Shown here: positions 17,298 to 25,596 of the stretch, in pieces
Layout of the letters: every line of letters starts with the position of its first letter
Position numbering within the stretch: the stretch's first letter is position 1
Assembly (NCBI RefSeq): GCF_044142105.1
Contig: NZ_JBGTYM010000003.1
Coordinates: 310,001-374,000, forward strand
DNA from: Pseudogemmobacter sp044142105
Lineage (GTDB): Bacteria; Pseudomonadota; Alphaproteobacteria; Rhodobacterales; Rhodobacteraceae
Length of the DNA: 64,000 bases
Reading direction: 5' to 3'
Notes under the pieces: model-generated
Told to the model about the DNA's origin: nothing
What the model saw: the letters and a program-made list of their open reading frames with translations, nothing else
Databases searched by the model: none
Program-made: the position numbers and the translations under genes

Positions 17298-17723
17298 TCA
17301 ATCCTCTCTGCCGTGATCCTGGGCGCAAAGCGCATGGTCGCCAAGCGTCTCGATGACGCGGCAGTCGCGAATGGTGCCACAGGCGCATTGGTCGATCATG
17401 CGGTGGAGTTCGGCCTCGAGCGCTTTGAGGCGGGCGATGCGAGCCTGCACGGCTTTGAGCTGAGCCTTGGCGATATCGTCCACTGCTGCGCAGGGCTGCT
17501 CGGGTCGATCGGACAGGCTGAGGAGGTCGCGAATCGCATCGAGCGGGAAGCCCAATTCGCGGGCGTGGCGGATGAAGGCGAGGCGATCGCGCGTGCCGCG
17601 ATCATAAAGGCGCTGGTTGCCTGAGCTGCGCCCGGCCTCGGGCAAAAGGCCGATCTGTTCATAATAGCGGATGGTCGGAACCTTCACGCCTGTCGCTTGT
17701 CCCAACTTCCCGATGGTCAGCAT
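17298..17723 (-). CDS. MerR-family metal-responsive regulator (ZntR/CadR/PbrR type)
   Basis: A 141-aa regulator. Residues 1-70 are the MerR winged helix (TIGKLGQATGVKVPTIRYYE), followed by a dimerisation coiled coil. Metal-binding cysteines occur in PEQPCAAVDD, which corresponds to the ZntR Cys79 region. More occur in the C-terminal loop CACGTIRDC and in HALCAQDHG. That set points to Zn(II), Cd(II) or Pb(II) rather than Cu or Hg. ATG 17723 is the family start; a longer open frame upstream runs into the divergent promoter. It faces the P-type ATPase gene across a MerR-type promoter. Confidence 0.9.
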   Translation of the reverse strand: MLTIGKLGQATGVKVPTIRYYEQIGLLPEAGRSSGNQRLYDRGTRDRLAFIRHARELGFPLDAIRDLLSLSDRPEQPCAAVDDIAKAQLKAVQARIARLKALEAELHRMIDQCACGTIRDCRVIETLGDHALCAQDHGRED

Positions 17724-17733
17724 GCGAATGTCC

Positions 17734-17764
17734 TTGAAGCTATAGCGGCTAGAGCAATTAGGTA
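17734..17764 (+). promoter_or_regulatory. MerR-type promoter/operator for the metal-efflux ATPase
   Basis: A -35 box TTGAAG (17734-17739) and a -10 box TAGGTA (17759-17764) are separated by 19 bp. The spacer carries the near-palindrome CTATAGCGGCTAGAG (17740-17754). An overlong spacer holding the dyad is the hallmark of promoters activated by MerR-type DNA distortion. The ATPase ATG is 44 bp downstream. Confidence 0.75.
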
Positions 17765-17807
17765 AGAGGCTGACCTGATTCGAACAAGGTGAAGGAAAGG
17801 GCAGCAA

Positions 17808-20048
17808 ATGGCAGAGCGGCTCGAATGGAACGTCAGCGGCATGGACTGCGCCTCCTGCGTCGCCAAGGTGACGCGGGCGGTGGAGCGCATGCCGGGCGTC
17901 AGCGACGTTTCGGTCGCGCTGATGGCTGAGAAGCTGTCCCTGACGCTTGCGTCAGACACCACCCCCAAGGACAAGATCGAGGCGGTGGTCAAGGCACTTG
18001 GCTATGGCATCGCGCCGAAGGGTACCGCGGCGCCGAAGAAGAAGGCGTTCGTGATGCCTGGGGACGCGTCGCATGATCGCGGGCCCGGAGATCGCAACCA
18101 TGACCACGAAGCGTCGGCCCATGTGGCCGATACCGGTCATGGCAGTCCGGGCCATGTCCATGACGACCCGGCCGACCGCGGCAAGCGCTGGTACCAGACG
18201 GCCAAGGGGCGGCTGGTGATCGTCACCGGGCTGTTGCTGGCCGCAGCCTGGGCTGTGGAGCTGCTCTCCGGCCATACGCTCGGATACTGGGCTTTCGTCG
18301 CGGCCTGCGTGATCGGCGTGGCCCCCGTCACGCAGCGCGCCTATGCGGCGCTGCGCATGGGCCAGCCCTTCACCATCGAAAGCCTGATGACCATCGCCGC
18401 CGCAGGCGCCCTGTTCATCGGAGCGACCGAGGAAGCGGCACTGGTCGTGTTCCTGTTCGCGGTCGGAGAGGTTCTTGAGGGCGTGGCCGCCAACAAGGCA
18501 CGCGACGGTATTCGCGCATTGGCGAACCTTGTGCCCAAGACTGCGTTTCTGGTCGATGGCGGCCAGACGCAAGAGGTTCCGGCGGGCAGCCTGCGGATCG
18601 GGCAAGTGGTTCTGACGCGCCCCGGCGACCGCATCCCGGCGGATGGCGAGATTGTCAAGGGCACAAGCGGTGTGGACGAAAGCCCCGTCACTGGCGAAAG
18701 CGTCCCCAAGACGCGGGGGCCGGGCGAGATGGTCTTTGCCGGGTCGATCAACACCGAGGCGGCCTTGCGCATCCGTGTGACGAAGATGGCCGAGGACAAT
18801 ACCATCGCCCGGATCATCCGCCTGGTCGAAGAGGCCGAGGAGGCGCGTGCGCCGACCGAACGGTTCATCGACCGCTTCAGCCGCTGGTACATGCCCATGA
18901 TCGTGGCCCTTTCGGTGGCGGTGATCCTGATCGCGCCGCTCGCCACCGGAGCGGACTGGAACACCTGGATCTATCGGGGACTCACGCTGCTTCTGATCGG
19001 CTGCCCCTGTGCGCTGGTGATCTCGGTTCCGGCCTCCATTGCCTCGGCCCTCTCGGCTGGGGCGCGGCGGGGTCTTCTGATGAAGGGCGGTGCGGTAATC
19101 GAGGCGGCGGCCAGGGTCCGGCAGGTCGCGTTCGACAAAACAGGGACGCTGACGCTGGGACGTCCGCAGGTGGTGGCGGTGGTCCCTGTCGCGGGCGCGA
19201 CCGAGACAGAGGTGCTGCGTCTTGCGGCTGCGGTCGAAGCAGGGTCGAGCCATCCGCTTGCTCAGGCCATTCTGCGGCGGGCCGAAGGAATTGCGGTTCC
19301 TGCCGCCACCGCCGCCCGTTCCCTTGCCGGCAAGGGCGTTTCGGCGAAGGTCGAGGGGCGCGACCTGACCATCGCAAGCCCTCGCTACGCGACCGAGCAG
19401 GGGGCGCTGCAGGGCGACTGGATCGTCCGGGTGGCAGAGCTGGAGGAGGGCGGCAAGACCGTTGCCGTGCTGTTCGACGACAAGTCGGCGCTTGGCCTGA
19501 TTGCGCTCAGGGATGAGCCACGTGCGGATGCCGCGGATGCGGTCCGCCAATTGCGCGCGATGGGCATCACACCCACGATCCTGACGGGCGACAATTCCCG
19601 CACGGCGGCGGCGATCGCAGAGGCCCTTGGCACCGAGTTCCGGGCCGAGATGCTGCCCGAAAATAAGCTGGCCGCGATCCGTGAGATGGCTGCTCAAGGC
19701 GGCGTGATGATGGTGGGCGACGGGATCAACGACGCACCCGCCTTGAAGCAGGCAAACGTCGGGGTCGCGATGGGTTCTGGAACCGACGTGGCCCTGGAAA
19801 CTGCCGACGCGGCGATCCTGCGCGACCGCGTGACGGATATCCCGGCAACGATCCGGCTTGCGCGGGCAACGATGGGGAATATTCGGCAGAACGTGGCGCT
19901 GGCTCTGGGGCTGAAGGCGGTGTTTCTTGTGACGTCTGTGCTGGGGATCACCGGGCTCTGGCTCGCGATCCTTGCCGATACGGGCGCGACGGTCCTCGTG
20001 ACGCTGAACGCCCTGCGTCTGCTGGCCCAAAATCCGGAGAAGAGCTAA
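17808..20048 (+). CDS. zntA: Zn/Cd/Pb-exporting P1B-type ATPase
   Basis: A 746-aa inner-membrane pump exporting divalent soft metals. The N-terminal heavy-metal-associated domain has GMDCASCVAK (Cys14/Cys17 region). A His/Asp-rich linker with repeated HDxH-type pairs lies at about 83-127. Transmembrane region: Cys399-Pro400-Cys401 in GCPCALVIS. Phosphorylation Asp443 lies in FDKTGTLTLG, and the hinge is VGDGINDAPALKQANVG. The CPC motif and MerR partner fit the ZntA/CadA class rather than copper pumps. The ATG follows AAGGAAAGGGCAGCAA. Symbol is by family; the exact metal preference is inferred. Confidence 0.92.
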   Translation: MAERLEWNVSGMDCASCVAKVTRAVERMPGVSDVSVALMAEKLSLTLASDTTPKDKIEAVVKALGYGIAPKGTAAPKKKAFVMPGDASHDRGPGDRNHDHEASAHVADTGHGSPGHVHDDPADRGKRWYQTAKGRLVIVTGLLLAAAWAVELLSGHTLGYWAFVAACVIGVAPVTQRAYAALRMGQPFTIESLMTIAAAGALFIGATEEAALVVFLFAVGEVLEGVAANKARDGIRALANLVPKTAFLVDGGQTQEVPAGSLRIGQVVLTRPGDRIPADGEIVKGTSGVDESPVTGESVPKTRGPGEMVFAGSINTEAALRIRVTKMAEDNTIARIIRLVEEAEEARAPTERFIDRFSRWYMPMIVALSVAVILIAPLATGADWNTWIYRGLTLLLIGCPCALVISVPASIASALSAGARRGLLMKGGAVIEAAARVRQVAFDKTGTLTLGRPQVVAVVPVAGATETEVLRLAAAVEAGSSHPLAQAILRRAEGIAVPAATAARSLAGKGVSAKVEGRDLTIASPRYATEQGALQGDWIVRVAELEEGGKTVAVLFDDKSALGLIALRDEPRADAADAVRQLRAMGITPTILTGDNSRTAAAIAEALGTEFRAEMLPENKLAAIREMAAQGGVMMVGDGINDAPALKQANVGVAMGSGTDVALETADAAILRDRVTDIPATIRLARATMGNIRQNVALALGLKAVFLVTSVLGITGLWLAILADTGATVLVTLNALRLLAQNPEKS

Positions 20049-20049
20049 G

Positions 20050-20673
20050 ATGCTGCATCTCTTCGGCTGGGCGGTGCTCGCTGTCCTTGCGGTCTATCTG
20101 GTCCTTTTCTTCGCGGGAGGGAGACTGGCCGCGCGGGCGGCGGGGCGTTCAGCGTGGCTCTTCGACGCGGCGACGGGCCGCGACCGTCTGGCGGCGATCG
20201 GGTTCCGCGCTGCCTTTGTGCTGGCGCTCGCGGGTCCGCTTCTGTGGCTGATCCTGCCCGTGCTGCACAAGATCGACCCGCTCTGGACCGAGGGGCGGTT
20301 TCCGCCTCTCGGCCTTGTCGGCGCGATGATGGCGGCATCGGGCGCGGGGCTGGCCGTCATGGCGCAGAGGGCGATGGGCGCGTCGTGGCGGGTCGGCGTG
20401 AAGGCGGGCGAGACGGGGGTGTTGGTGCGGGACGGTCTATTCCGCTTTTCGCGCAATCCGACCTTCCTTGGGCAGGGGCTGCTGCTGGCGGGTGTGGCGC
20501 TGGCCATCCCTTCGATCCCGACCGCCTTGAGCGCGGGCCTGTTTCTCTGGTCAGCGCGGACGCAGGTTCTGTCCGAGGAAAAGGCGCTCATGGCTGCGAA
20601 TGGCGCGGCGTATGGGGAGTTCGTCCAGACCGTGCCGCGCTGGATCGGCTGGCCGCATGACGGTGAGCGATGA
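20050..20673 (+). CDS. Isoprenylcysteine carboxyl methyltransferase-family membrane protein
   Basis: A 207-aa integral membrane protein with ~5 hydrophobic segments. The C-terminal half has the ICMT/PEMT-like SAM-binding arrangement: DGLFRFSRNPTFLGQGLLLA, then an acidic pair in VLSEEKALMA and the terminal YGEFVQTVPRWIG. It starts 1 bp after the zntA-type gene, so it is cotranscribed. Homologues are often found beside metal-efflux ATPases, but their substrate is unclear; methylation of a lipid or small molecule is possible. Confidence 0.85.
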   Translation: MLHLFGWAVLAVLAVYLVLFFAGGRLAARAAGRSAWLFDAATGRDRLAAIGFRAAFVLALAGPLLWLILPVLHKIDPLWTEGRFPPLGLVGAMMAASGAGLAVMAQRAMGASWRVGVKAGETGVLVRDGLFRFSRNPTFLGQGLLLAGVALAIPSIPTALSAGLFLWSARTQVLSEEKALMAANGAAYGEFVQTVPRWIGWPHDGER

Positions 20674-20735
20674 CACGACTCTGTCTGGTGCTGGCGGCAG
20701 CGGCGGCTGCTGGCGTTCGCCTCACCAAGAAATAG
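20670..20735 (+). pseudogene. Possible truncated signal peptidase II-like fragment
   Basis: A 21-codon frame begins in an ATGA overlap with the methyltransferase stop: a hydrophobic run rich in Ala, then GVRLTKK and a stop. The start matches the first helix and the (D)QLTK motif of LspA, which commonly sits in Pb/Cd resistance operons (as pbrC). Too short to be certain. It could be a chance small frame. Confidence 0.25.
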
Positions 20736-20942
20736 GTGATCGCTGTCCTGTCCCTCCGGGATTTTTATCCCCGTTCTGCAGGGGTCACGACCAACGCTCG
20801 GCTTCAACAAACGGGCGAGATCCGGGATGCTGGGTGCAAGACCAGGAGGCGGGCCCCGTGGACGGTAGCTTTGACGCGGCGATACCGGCTGAGCTGGCTT
20901 GGATGACCCGACGCCGCCACAGTCGCCAGCGACGGATGCGTT

Positions 20943-21971
20943 TCATGGCGCGCTTGTTTCTGCGCGGGTTGAACGCAGAGCGGCCAGCCTATCCAACAGT
21001 GCGATCGCGAAGGCGGCGGCAAATGCCCCCATCATGGTGAGAACGATACGGATGAAGACCGCGTATCCCGCATCCTGCGTGCTGAGCGCCCCTGCCACAA
21101 GCGCCAGCATGACCGAGAATGCGTATTGATAAACCATGCTGGGCTGCGGCCCGGACAGCATTTTCTGGCCAAACCAGAGGCCGCCAAGGAAGATCAGGCC
21201 CAGGATGATCGGCAGATGCTGCGACAGGACGAACAGTGCCAGAACACCAAGCGCCACTGCGCTGCCGTAGATTGTTGCACACACGCGCTGCGCTGCTTCA
21301 GAAAACACCGCCTGGCGGGTCGGAAACACGAGGACCATCGCCGCCACCACCGCCATCATCATGTCGGAGGGTTGCATCACGGCGTAGAGCCAGATGCTGA
21401 AGCCCAGGAGGATGGTGGCCCGGATAGCCGCCCCTTTGACCGGGTTGCCCTGTCCTGGCGTCGGTTCGTCGACATGGCGTTCCTTGGTGCGCGCCGGCAC
21501 CAGCAGATACACGATGGGACCGACGACAAGCGCGACAAGGGCCGCCTGGACAATGCCATCGCGAAGCGTTTCCACCGTGGCGCAGCCGTGTATTCCCATC
21601 ACCGAGATCAGCACGGTGACAACGACGAGCAGCATGCCCGCCTGTGCGCCAGAGCGCAGGATCATCAGGAAGCCAAGAAAGTAGAGCCCCCACATGACCG
21701 TGACATAGGCCCACGGCATGGGGCGCAACGACTCGACCAGCCACGTCATCATCGAGGGCACAATGATCATCGCGGCCACCCCGCCGATCAGCTTGGCCGG
21801 ATCAAACGCCCGGCGCTGTGCTGCGATCAGGCCCACTGGCAGCGCCGCGACGATCGGCGGCAGCGCGGGGTCCAAGAGCGGGATCGCAGCATAGGCCAGC
21901 GCGCCGGTCAGACCAAGGCGAATGCCGTAATTGGGGTCTTCGCGCAGATCGGGGCGGGGCGTGACATACAT
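20943..21971 (-). CDS. FUSC-like / DUF2955 inner-membrane exporter component
   Basis: A 342-aa polytopic membrane protein with two similar hydrophobic halves. The N-terminal helix group has YGIRLGLTGALAYAAIPLLD. A soluble loop follows (VPARTKERHVDEPTPGQGNP). The C-terminal group has SVMLALVAGALSTQDAGYAV. This is the DUF2955/FUSC layout of the AaeB-type efflux pumps that work with an HlyD-family periplasmic adaptor. ATG 21971 lies just past the stop of an HlyD-like fragment. Because the adaptor is truncated, the pump may be non-functional here or may use an adaptor encoded elsewhere. Confidence 0.75.
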   Translation of the reverse strand: MYVTPRPDLREDPNYGIRLGLTGALAYAAIPLLDPALPPIVAALPVGLIAAQRRAFDPAKLIGGVAAMIIVPSMMTWLVESLRPMPWAYVTVMWGLYFLGFLMILRSGAQAGMLLVVVTVLISVMGIHGCATVETLRDGIVQAALVALVVGPIVYLLVPARTKERHVDEPTPGQGNPVKGAAIRATILLGFSIWLYAVMQPSDMMMAVVAAMVLVFPTRQAVFSEAAQRVCATIYGSAVALGVLALFVLSQHLPIILGLIFLGGLWFGQKMLSGPQPSMVYQYAFSVMLALVAGALSTQDAGYAVFIRIVLTMMGAFAAAFAIALLDRLAALRSTRAETSAP

Positions 21972-21972
21972 G

Positions 21973-22188
21973 TCAGTGCAGATAGCTTGCCCAGGACCGG
22001 AGGCGCTGGAGGCTGCGCGCCAGCAGCACGATGAGACCACTGTCGCTGCCACTGGCAAAGATGACGGCATGGACCTTGCCGCCGACCCGGACGTTGGTGG
22101 GCCAGGCGTCCATCCCGCCCTCAAGCTCGATCCGCACGGGAATGCGCCGCGCTGGTTCAAACCAGCGATTGGTGGGCTGATTCACCAC
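21973..22188 (-). pseudogene. C-terminal fragment of an HlyD-family secretion protein
   Basis: About 70 residues including RWFEPARRIPVRIELEGG and VHAVIFASGS match the final beta-barrel part of EmrA/AaeA-type adaptors, ending in RLRSWASYLH. The N-terminal lipoyl and coiled-coil domains are absent upstream, so the gene has lost most of its length. It abuts the FUSC/DUF2955 gene, which is the normal operon partner. Confidence 0.6.
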
Positions 22189-22673
22189 CAGCCCATCCTG
22201 AGTGCTGCGAGATCGGGGTTGAGGGTCGAATACCAGGTCATTTCGAGGTTCTCTCCGGTCAGGCGCTGCACAACGTCGCCGTCATGCAGCCGTCACAATC
22301 GAAAGAGAAACGTCCGGGGCGTGACGGTTATTCCAACATGTCAGGATTTTTGTGCGGTCCGGTTCGGTGCAGCCTTTGACGACTGGCCTACCCCGCTTTG
22401 TCATGTGGTGAAATCGAGATTGGACCCTCAAGCGAAGGCCCGACCCTGAAAGCCCGCCTCTCGGGCAGCGCGCTGGTCGCAAGAGTCCAGTTCTGGCTGT
22501 GAGGCAAGAGCGCCCCCCGCATCTGTGCCAAGGTGGCGAATGCGCCTGCTCCCGGCGCGGGCGCAGACGTAGCTTGATCCCAAGGTCTTTGCCCTGATCA
22601 ACGTCCGCATCCAGCGCGGGTACGCGGCACCACGCGCCATTCCAGGCAACAGACGGCGCAGGAGCGGACCCTA
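22189..22673. other. Decayed intergenic region upstream of truncated HlyD
   Basis: A 485-bp stretch. Several short frames are open on the minus strand but none matches a family I recognise, and none has a convincing start. The position, between a truncated gene and an intact operon end, suggests a deletion or rearrangement junction. Confidence 0.4.
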
Positions 22674-23678
22674 TCAGGCCCCCCACACCTCGCGCAGCAA
22701 GGCGACCCAGTTCTCGCCCATGATCTTCTCGATCCGCGCTTCCTTCCAGCCGCGGCGCAGCATTGTGGCGGTCAGCGCGCCCGTATGGCCGATCGTGTCG
22801 AGGCCGGCGGGGTTCTGGATCTTGCCGAAATCGGTAAGACGGCGGGCATAACCCTTGTCATGGGTGATCCAGTCGAAGAACTGCTGCTCATGGCCCTGGG
22901 TGAAATCGGTGCCATAGCCGACCCGGTCCTCGCCGCAGAGGTTGATGACGTATTCCATCGCTTCGACATAGTCGTCGACCGTGGCATCCACCCCGCGGGC
23001 CAGAAAGGGCGTGAACATCGTCACCCCGACAAAGCCGCCATGGTCGATGATGAAGCGCAGCTGTTCGTCGGTCTTGTTGCGCGGATGCGCCTTGAGACCG
23101 GATGGCAGGCAATGGGAATAGGCGACGGGCTGCGTCGAGGCCAGAATGATGTCATGGCTGCTTTTTGCGCCGACATGCGACAGGTCGCAAAGGATGCCAA
23201 GACGGTTCATCTCGGCCACCATCTCGCGGCCGAAATCGGAAAGACCGCCGTCCTTGGTCTCGTAGCAGCCGGTGCAGACAAGGTTCTGCGTGTTGTAGGC
23301 CATCTGGATGATGCCGACGCCCAACTCCTTGAAAAGCGGCAGATAGCCAAGCTGGTCTTCCATGCCCGTGACGTTCTGCCAGCCCAGGATGATGCCGGTC
23401 TTGCCCTCGGCCTTGGCGCGGCGGATGTCGGCGGTGGTCTTCACCTGCAAGATCAGGTCGCCATGGTCGCGGAACCAGGCCTTCCACTGCATGATGTTGC
23501 GCATCGTCGCGGTGAAATCTTCCCAGATGCAGCAGGTGCAGTTGGCCGCAGTGATGCCGCCCTTCTGCATGTCGCGAAAGACCTCGGGGCCGAAATCGGA
23601 CACGATCAGCCCGTCCAGAACGGTCAGGCGGGCATGCAGGCTTTCGGCCTCCGAAAGGAGGGTGTACTGGTTCATCAT
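22674..23678 (-). CDS. M19 (membrane dipeptidase-like) family protein with degenerate metal site
   Basis: A 334-aa amidohydrolase-fold protein of peptidase family M19. Recognisable are the DLSHVG and YSHCLPSGLK motifs (the histidines of metal site 2) and GYGTDFTQG with the catalytic-type Asp. The usual N-terminal His-x-Asp (in DGHND) is replaced by DGLIVSD. The bridging Glu segment (normally IEGG-like) reads LGWQN. Metal site 1 is therefore largely missing, so dipeptide hydrolysis should not be assumed. It is the downstream gene of a polyamine-type ABC operon (16-bp gap), suggesting it processes the imported compound. Confidence 0.8.
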   Translation of the reverse strand: MMNQYTLLSEAESLHARLTVLDGLIVSDFGPEVFRDMQKGGITAANCTCCIWEDFTATMRNIMQWKAWFRDHGDLILQVKTTADIRRAKAEGKTGIILGWQNVTGMEDQLGYLPLFKELGVGIIQMAYNTQNLVCTGCYETKDGGLSDFGREMVAEMNRLGILCDLSHVGAKSSHDIILASTQPVAYSHCLPSGLKAHPRNKTDEQLRFIIDHGGFVGVTMFTPFLARGVDATVDDYVEAMEYVINLCGEDRVGYGTDFTQGHEQQFFDWITHDKGYARRLTDFGKIQNPAGLDTIGHTGALTATMLRRGWKEARIEKIMGENWVALLREVWGA

Positions 23679-23694
23679 TTCAACTCCTGAAAAG

Positions 23695-24765
23695 CTAGTT
23701 CTCGCTGACGATCACACCTGCCGTCGGGGGCCAGGACAGCCAGACCTGGCTGCCCTTGGGCAAGATCGCGGGCCCACCCAGACCGGCCGCCACGGCGCGG
23801 GCGGTCAGGGTCAGGCCCGTCTCGGTGCGCACCTGATATTCCACGGCAGAACCGTGATAGGTCATGATCTCGACCTGGCCGGCAAGGCAGTTCTCGGCGC
23901 CGGAAGGCGCGGTCGGCAGAATCGAGATGACTTCGGGGCGAAGGGCAAGGAAGGATCGCCCGGCGACGGCCGCCTGGCCGGAAAGGCGCAGAACGGGGCC
24001 GGCCTCAATCGCAAAGGCCTGCTGGCCTGGCAGCATCTTGCCGGGGAGAAGGTTCGGGATGCCCAGAAAGCCCGCCGCGAAGGCCGAGCGGGGGGTTCCG
24101 TAGACCTCGTCCGGGGGACCGACCTGCTCGACCTTGCCATTGTACATCAGCACCATGCGGTCGGCGGTGCTCATCGCTTCGTCCTGGTCATGCGTGACGA
24201 AGACGGTCGTCAGTCCCAGGGATTGCTGCAATTGGCGGATCTCGATCTTCATCTCTTGCCGCAGCGAGGCATCCAGGTTGGACAGCGGCTCGTCCAGAAG
24301 AAGAACATCGGGTTCGATCACCAGCGCGCGGGCCAGCGCCACGCGCTGTTGCTGACCGCCGGACAATTGCCGGGGAAGACGGTCGGCATATTGGGCCAGG
24401 CGCACCCGCACCAGCGCCTCGCGCACCTTGCGGTCGGTATCGCTGCGGTTCACGCCCCGCATCTCAAGCCCGAAGGCCACGTTCTGCGCCACGGTCATAT
24501 GCGGGAAAAGTGCGTAGTTCTGGAAGACGAAGCCCATGTTGCGCCGATTTGGGGGCAGGGCGGTCACATCGCGTCCGCCCACCGTGATGCGCCCGCTGGT
24601 CGTGTCGACAAAGCCTCCGATCATGCGCAGGGTCGTGGTCTTGCCGCAGCCCGAGGGGCCTAGAAGCGCGACCAGTTCACCGTCGCCGATGCGGAGCGAC
24701 ATATTCGCGACGGCCACCGATGTGCCATAGTGCTTTGCGACATCCTGAAGAACGACGTCCGGCAT
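23695..24765 (-). CDS. ABC transporter ATP-binding protein, spermidine/putrescine type
   Basis: A 356-aa PotA-like ATPase. Walker A is LLGPSGCGKTTTLRM (about residues 33-47), signature LSGGQQQRVALARAL, and Walker B VLLLDEPLSNLD, with switch His in VFVTHDQDEAM. A C-terminal TOBE-type regulatory domain of ~110 residues follows (FLALRPEVISIL). It energises the two permeases encoded immediately upstream on the same strand. Gene order on the minus strand is binding protein, permease, permease, ATPase, M19 protein. Confidence 0.92.
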   Translation of the reverse strand: MPDVVLQDVAKHYGTSVAVANMSLRIGDGELVALLGPSGCGKTTTLRMIGGFVDTTSGRITVGGRDVTALPPNRRNMGFVFQNYALFPHMTVAQNVAFGLEMRGVNRSDTDRKVREALVRVRLAQYADRLPRQLSGGQQQRVALARALVIEPDVLLLDEPLSNLDASLRQEMKIEIRQLQQSLGLTTVFVTHDQDEAMSTADRMVLMYNGKVEQVGPPDEVYGTPRSAFAAGFLGIPNLLPGKMLPGQQAFAIEAGPVLRLSGQAAVAGRSFLALRPEVISILPTAPSGAENCLAGQVEIMTYHGSAVEYQVRTETGLTLTARAVAAGLGGPAILPKGSQVWLSWPPTAGVIVSEN

Positions 24766-24777
24766 GCTTTTGTCCTT

Positions 24778-25596
24778 TCAGAAGGCGCGGCTGAGTTTGG
24801 CGTAGCGGTCGGTGATCAGCAGAAGCACCGTGATCAGCACGATCTGTACGGTCGCCACGGCGCCGATGGTCGAATCGAAGTTCCATTCGAGGTAGTTGAT
24901 CAACGCGATCTGCAGGGTGGTGCTGTCAGGTCCGATCAGGAAGATCGACTTTTCAAGGTCGATGAACGAGTTGATGAAGGCGAACAGCGATCCGGCGATC
25001 ACCCCCGGCTTGATGACCGGCAGCGTGATGCGGAAAAAGACGGTCAGCGGTGCGGCGCCAAGGCTGCTGGCTGCTTCTTCTATCGAGGGGTTCACGCTGA
25101 TGAGCGAAGTGGTCACCAGACGGATCATCCAGGGCAGCGCGATCAGGCTATGCGCTACGATCAGCCCCAGATTGGTGCCCGCGACACGCCAGCCGGTCAG
25201 AAACTCGACCTCGAGGAAAAAGACGAACAGCGCGCTGCCCCCGACGATACCGGGAACGACCATGGGCGACATCAGGATCGTGTTTATGGTCTCCCGCCCC
25301 CGGAACCGGCCGCGGACGAGCGCGAAGCTGGCAGGGAGGCCGAGGCAAAGCGCGACGACCGTCGCGATCAGACTGGTGCGGAGGCTGAGGAAAAACCCGT
25401 TGCGGAAATCCGACAGTTCCCAGGCGCGGCGATACCAGTCCAGCGTATAGCCCTCGGGCGGGAAGGACAGGATCTTGTTCGAGAAGAAGCTCATCCAGAT
25501 GATGAAGATCAGCGGCAGGACGATGAAGCCGATCACCAGCATGCTGAAGGCTGTATAGCCCAGACGGATGGACGTGGACTGACCCGCGCGCATCAT
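24778..25596 (-). CDS. ABC transporter permease (PotC-like)
   Basis: A 272-aa inner-membrane permease with six predicted helices. The EAA loop reads IEEAASSLGAAPLTVFFRIT, the docking site for the ATPase. ATG 25596 overlaps the stop of the upstream permease (ATGA). A further in-frame ATG at 25605 is possible. It forms the channel with the PotB-like protein encoded just upstream. Confidence 0.9.
   Translation of the reverse strand: MMRAGQSTSIRLGYTAFSMLVIGFIVLPLIFIIWMSFFSNKILSFPPEGYTLDWYRRAWELSDFRNGFFLSLRTSLIATVVALCLGLPASFALVRGRFRGRETINTILMSPMVVPGIVGGSALFVFFLEVEFLTGWRVAGTNLGLIVAHSLIALPWMIRLVTTSLISVNPSIEEAASSLGAAPLTVFFRITLPVIKPGVIAGSLFAFINSFIDLEKSIFLIGPDSTTLQIALINYLEWNFDSTIGAVATVQIVLITVLLLITDRYAKLSRAF

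Noticed and set aside
22282..22686. Open frame of 134 codons upstream of the truncated HlyD gene
   Set aside because: No family, Arg/Cys-rich composition and no ribosome-binding site. Treated as decayed sequence.
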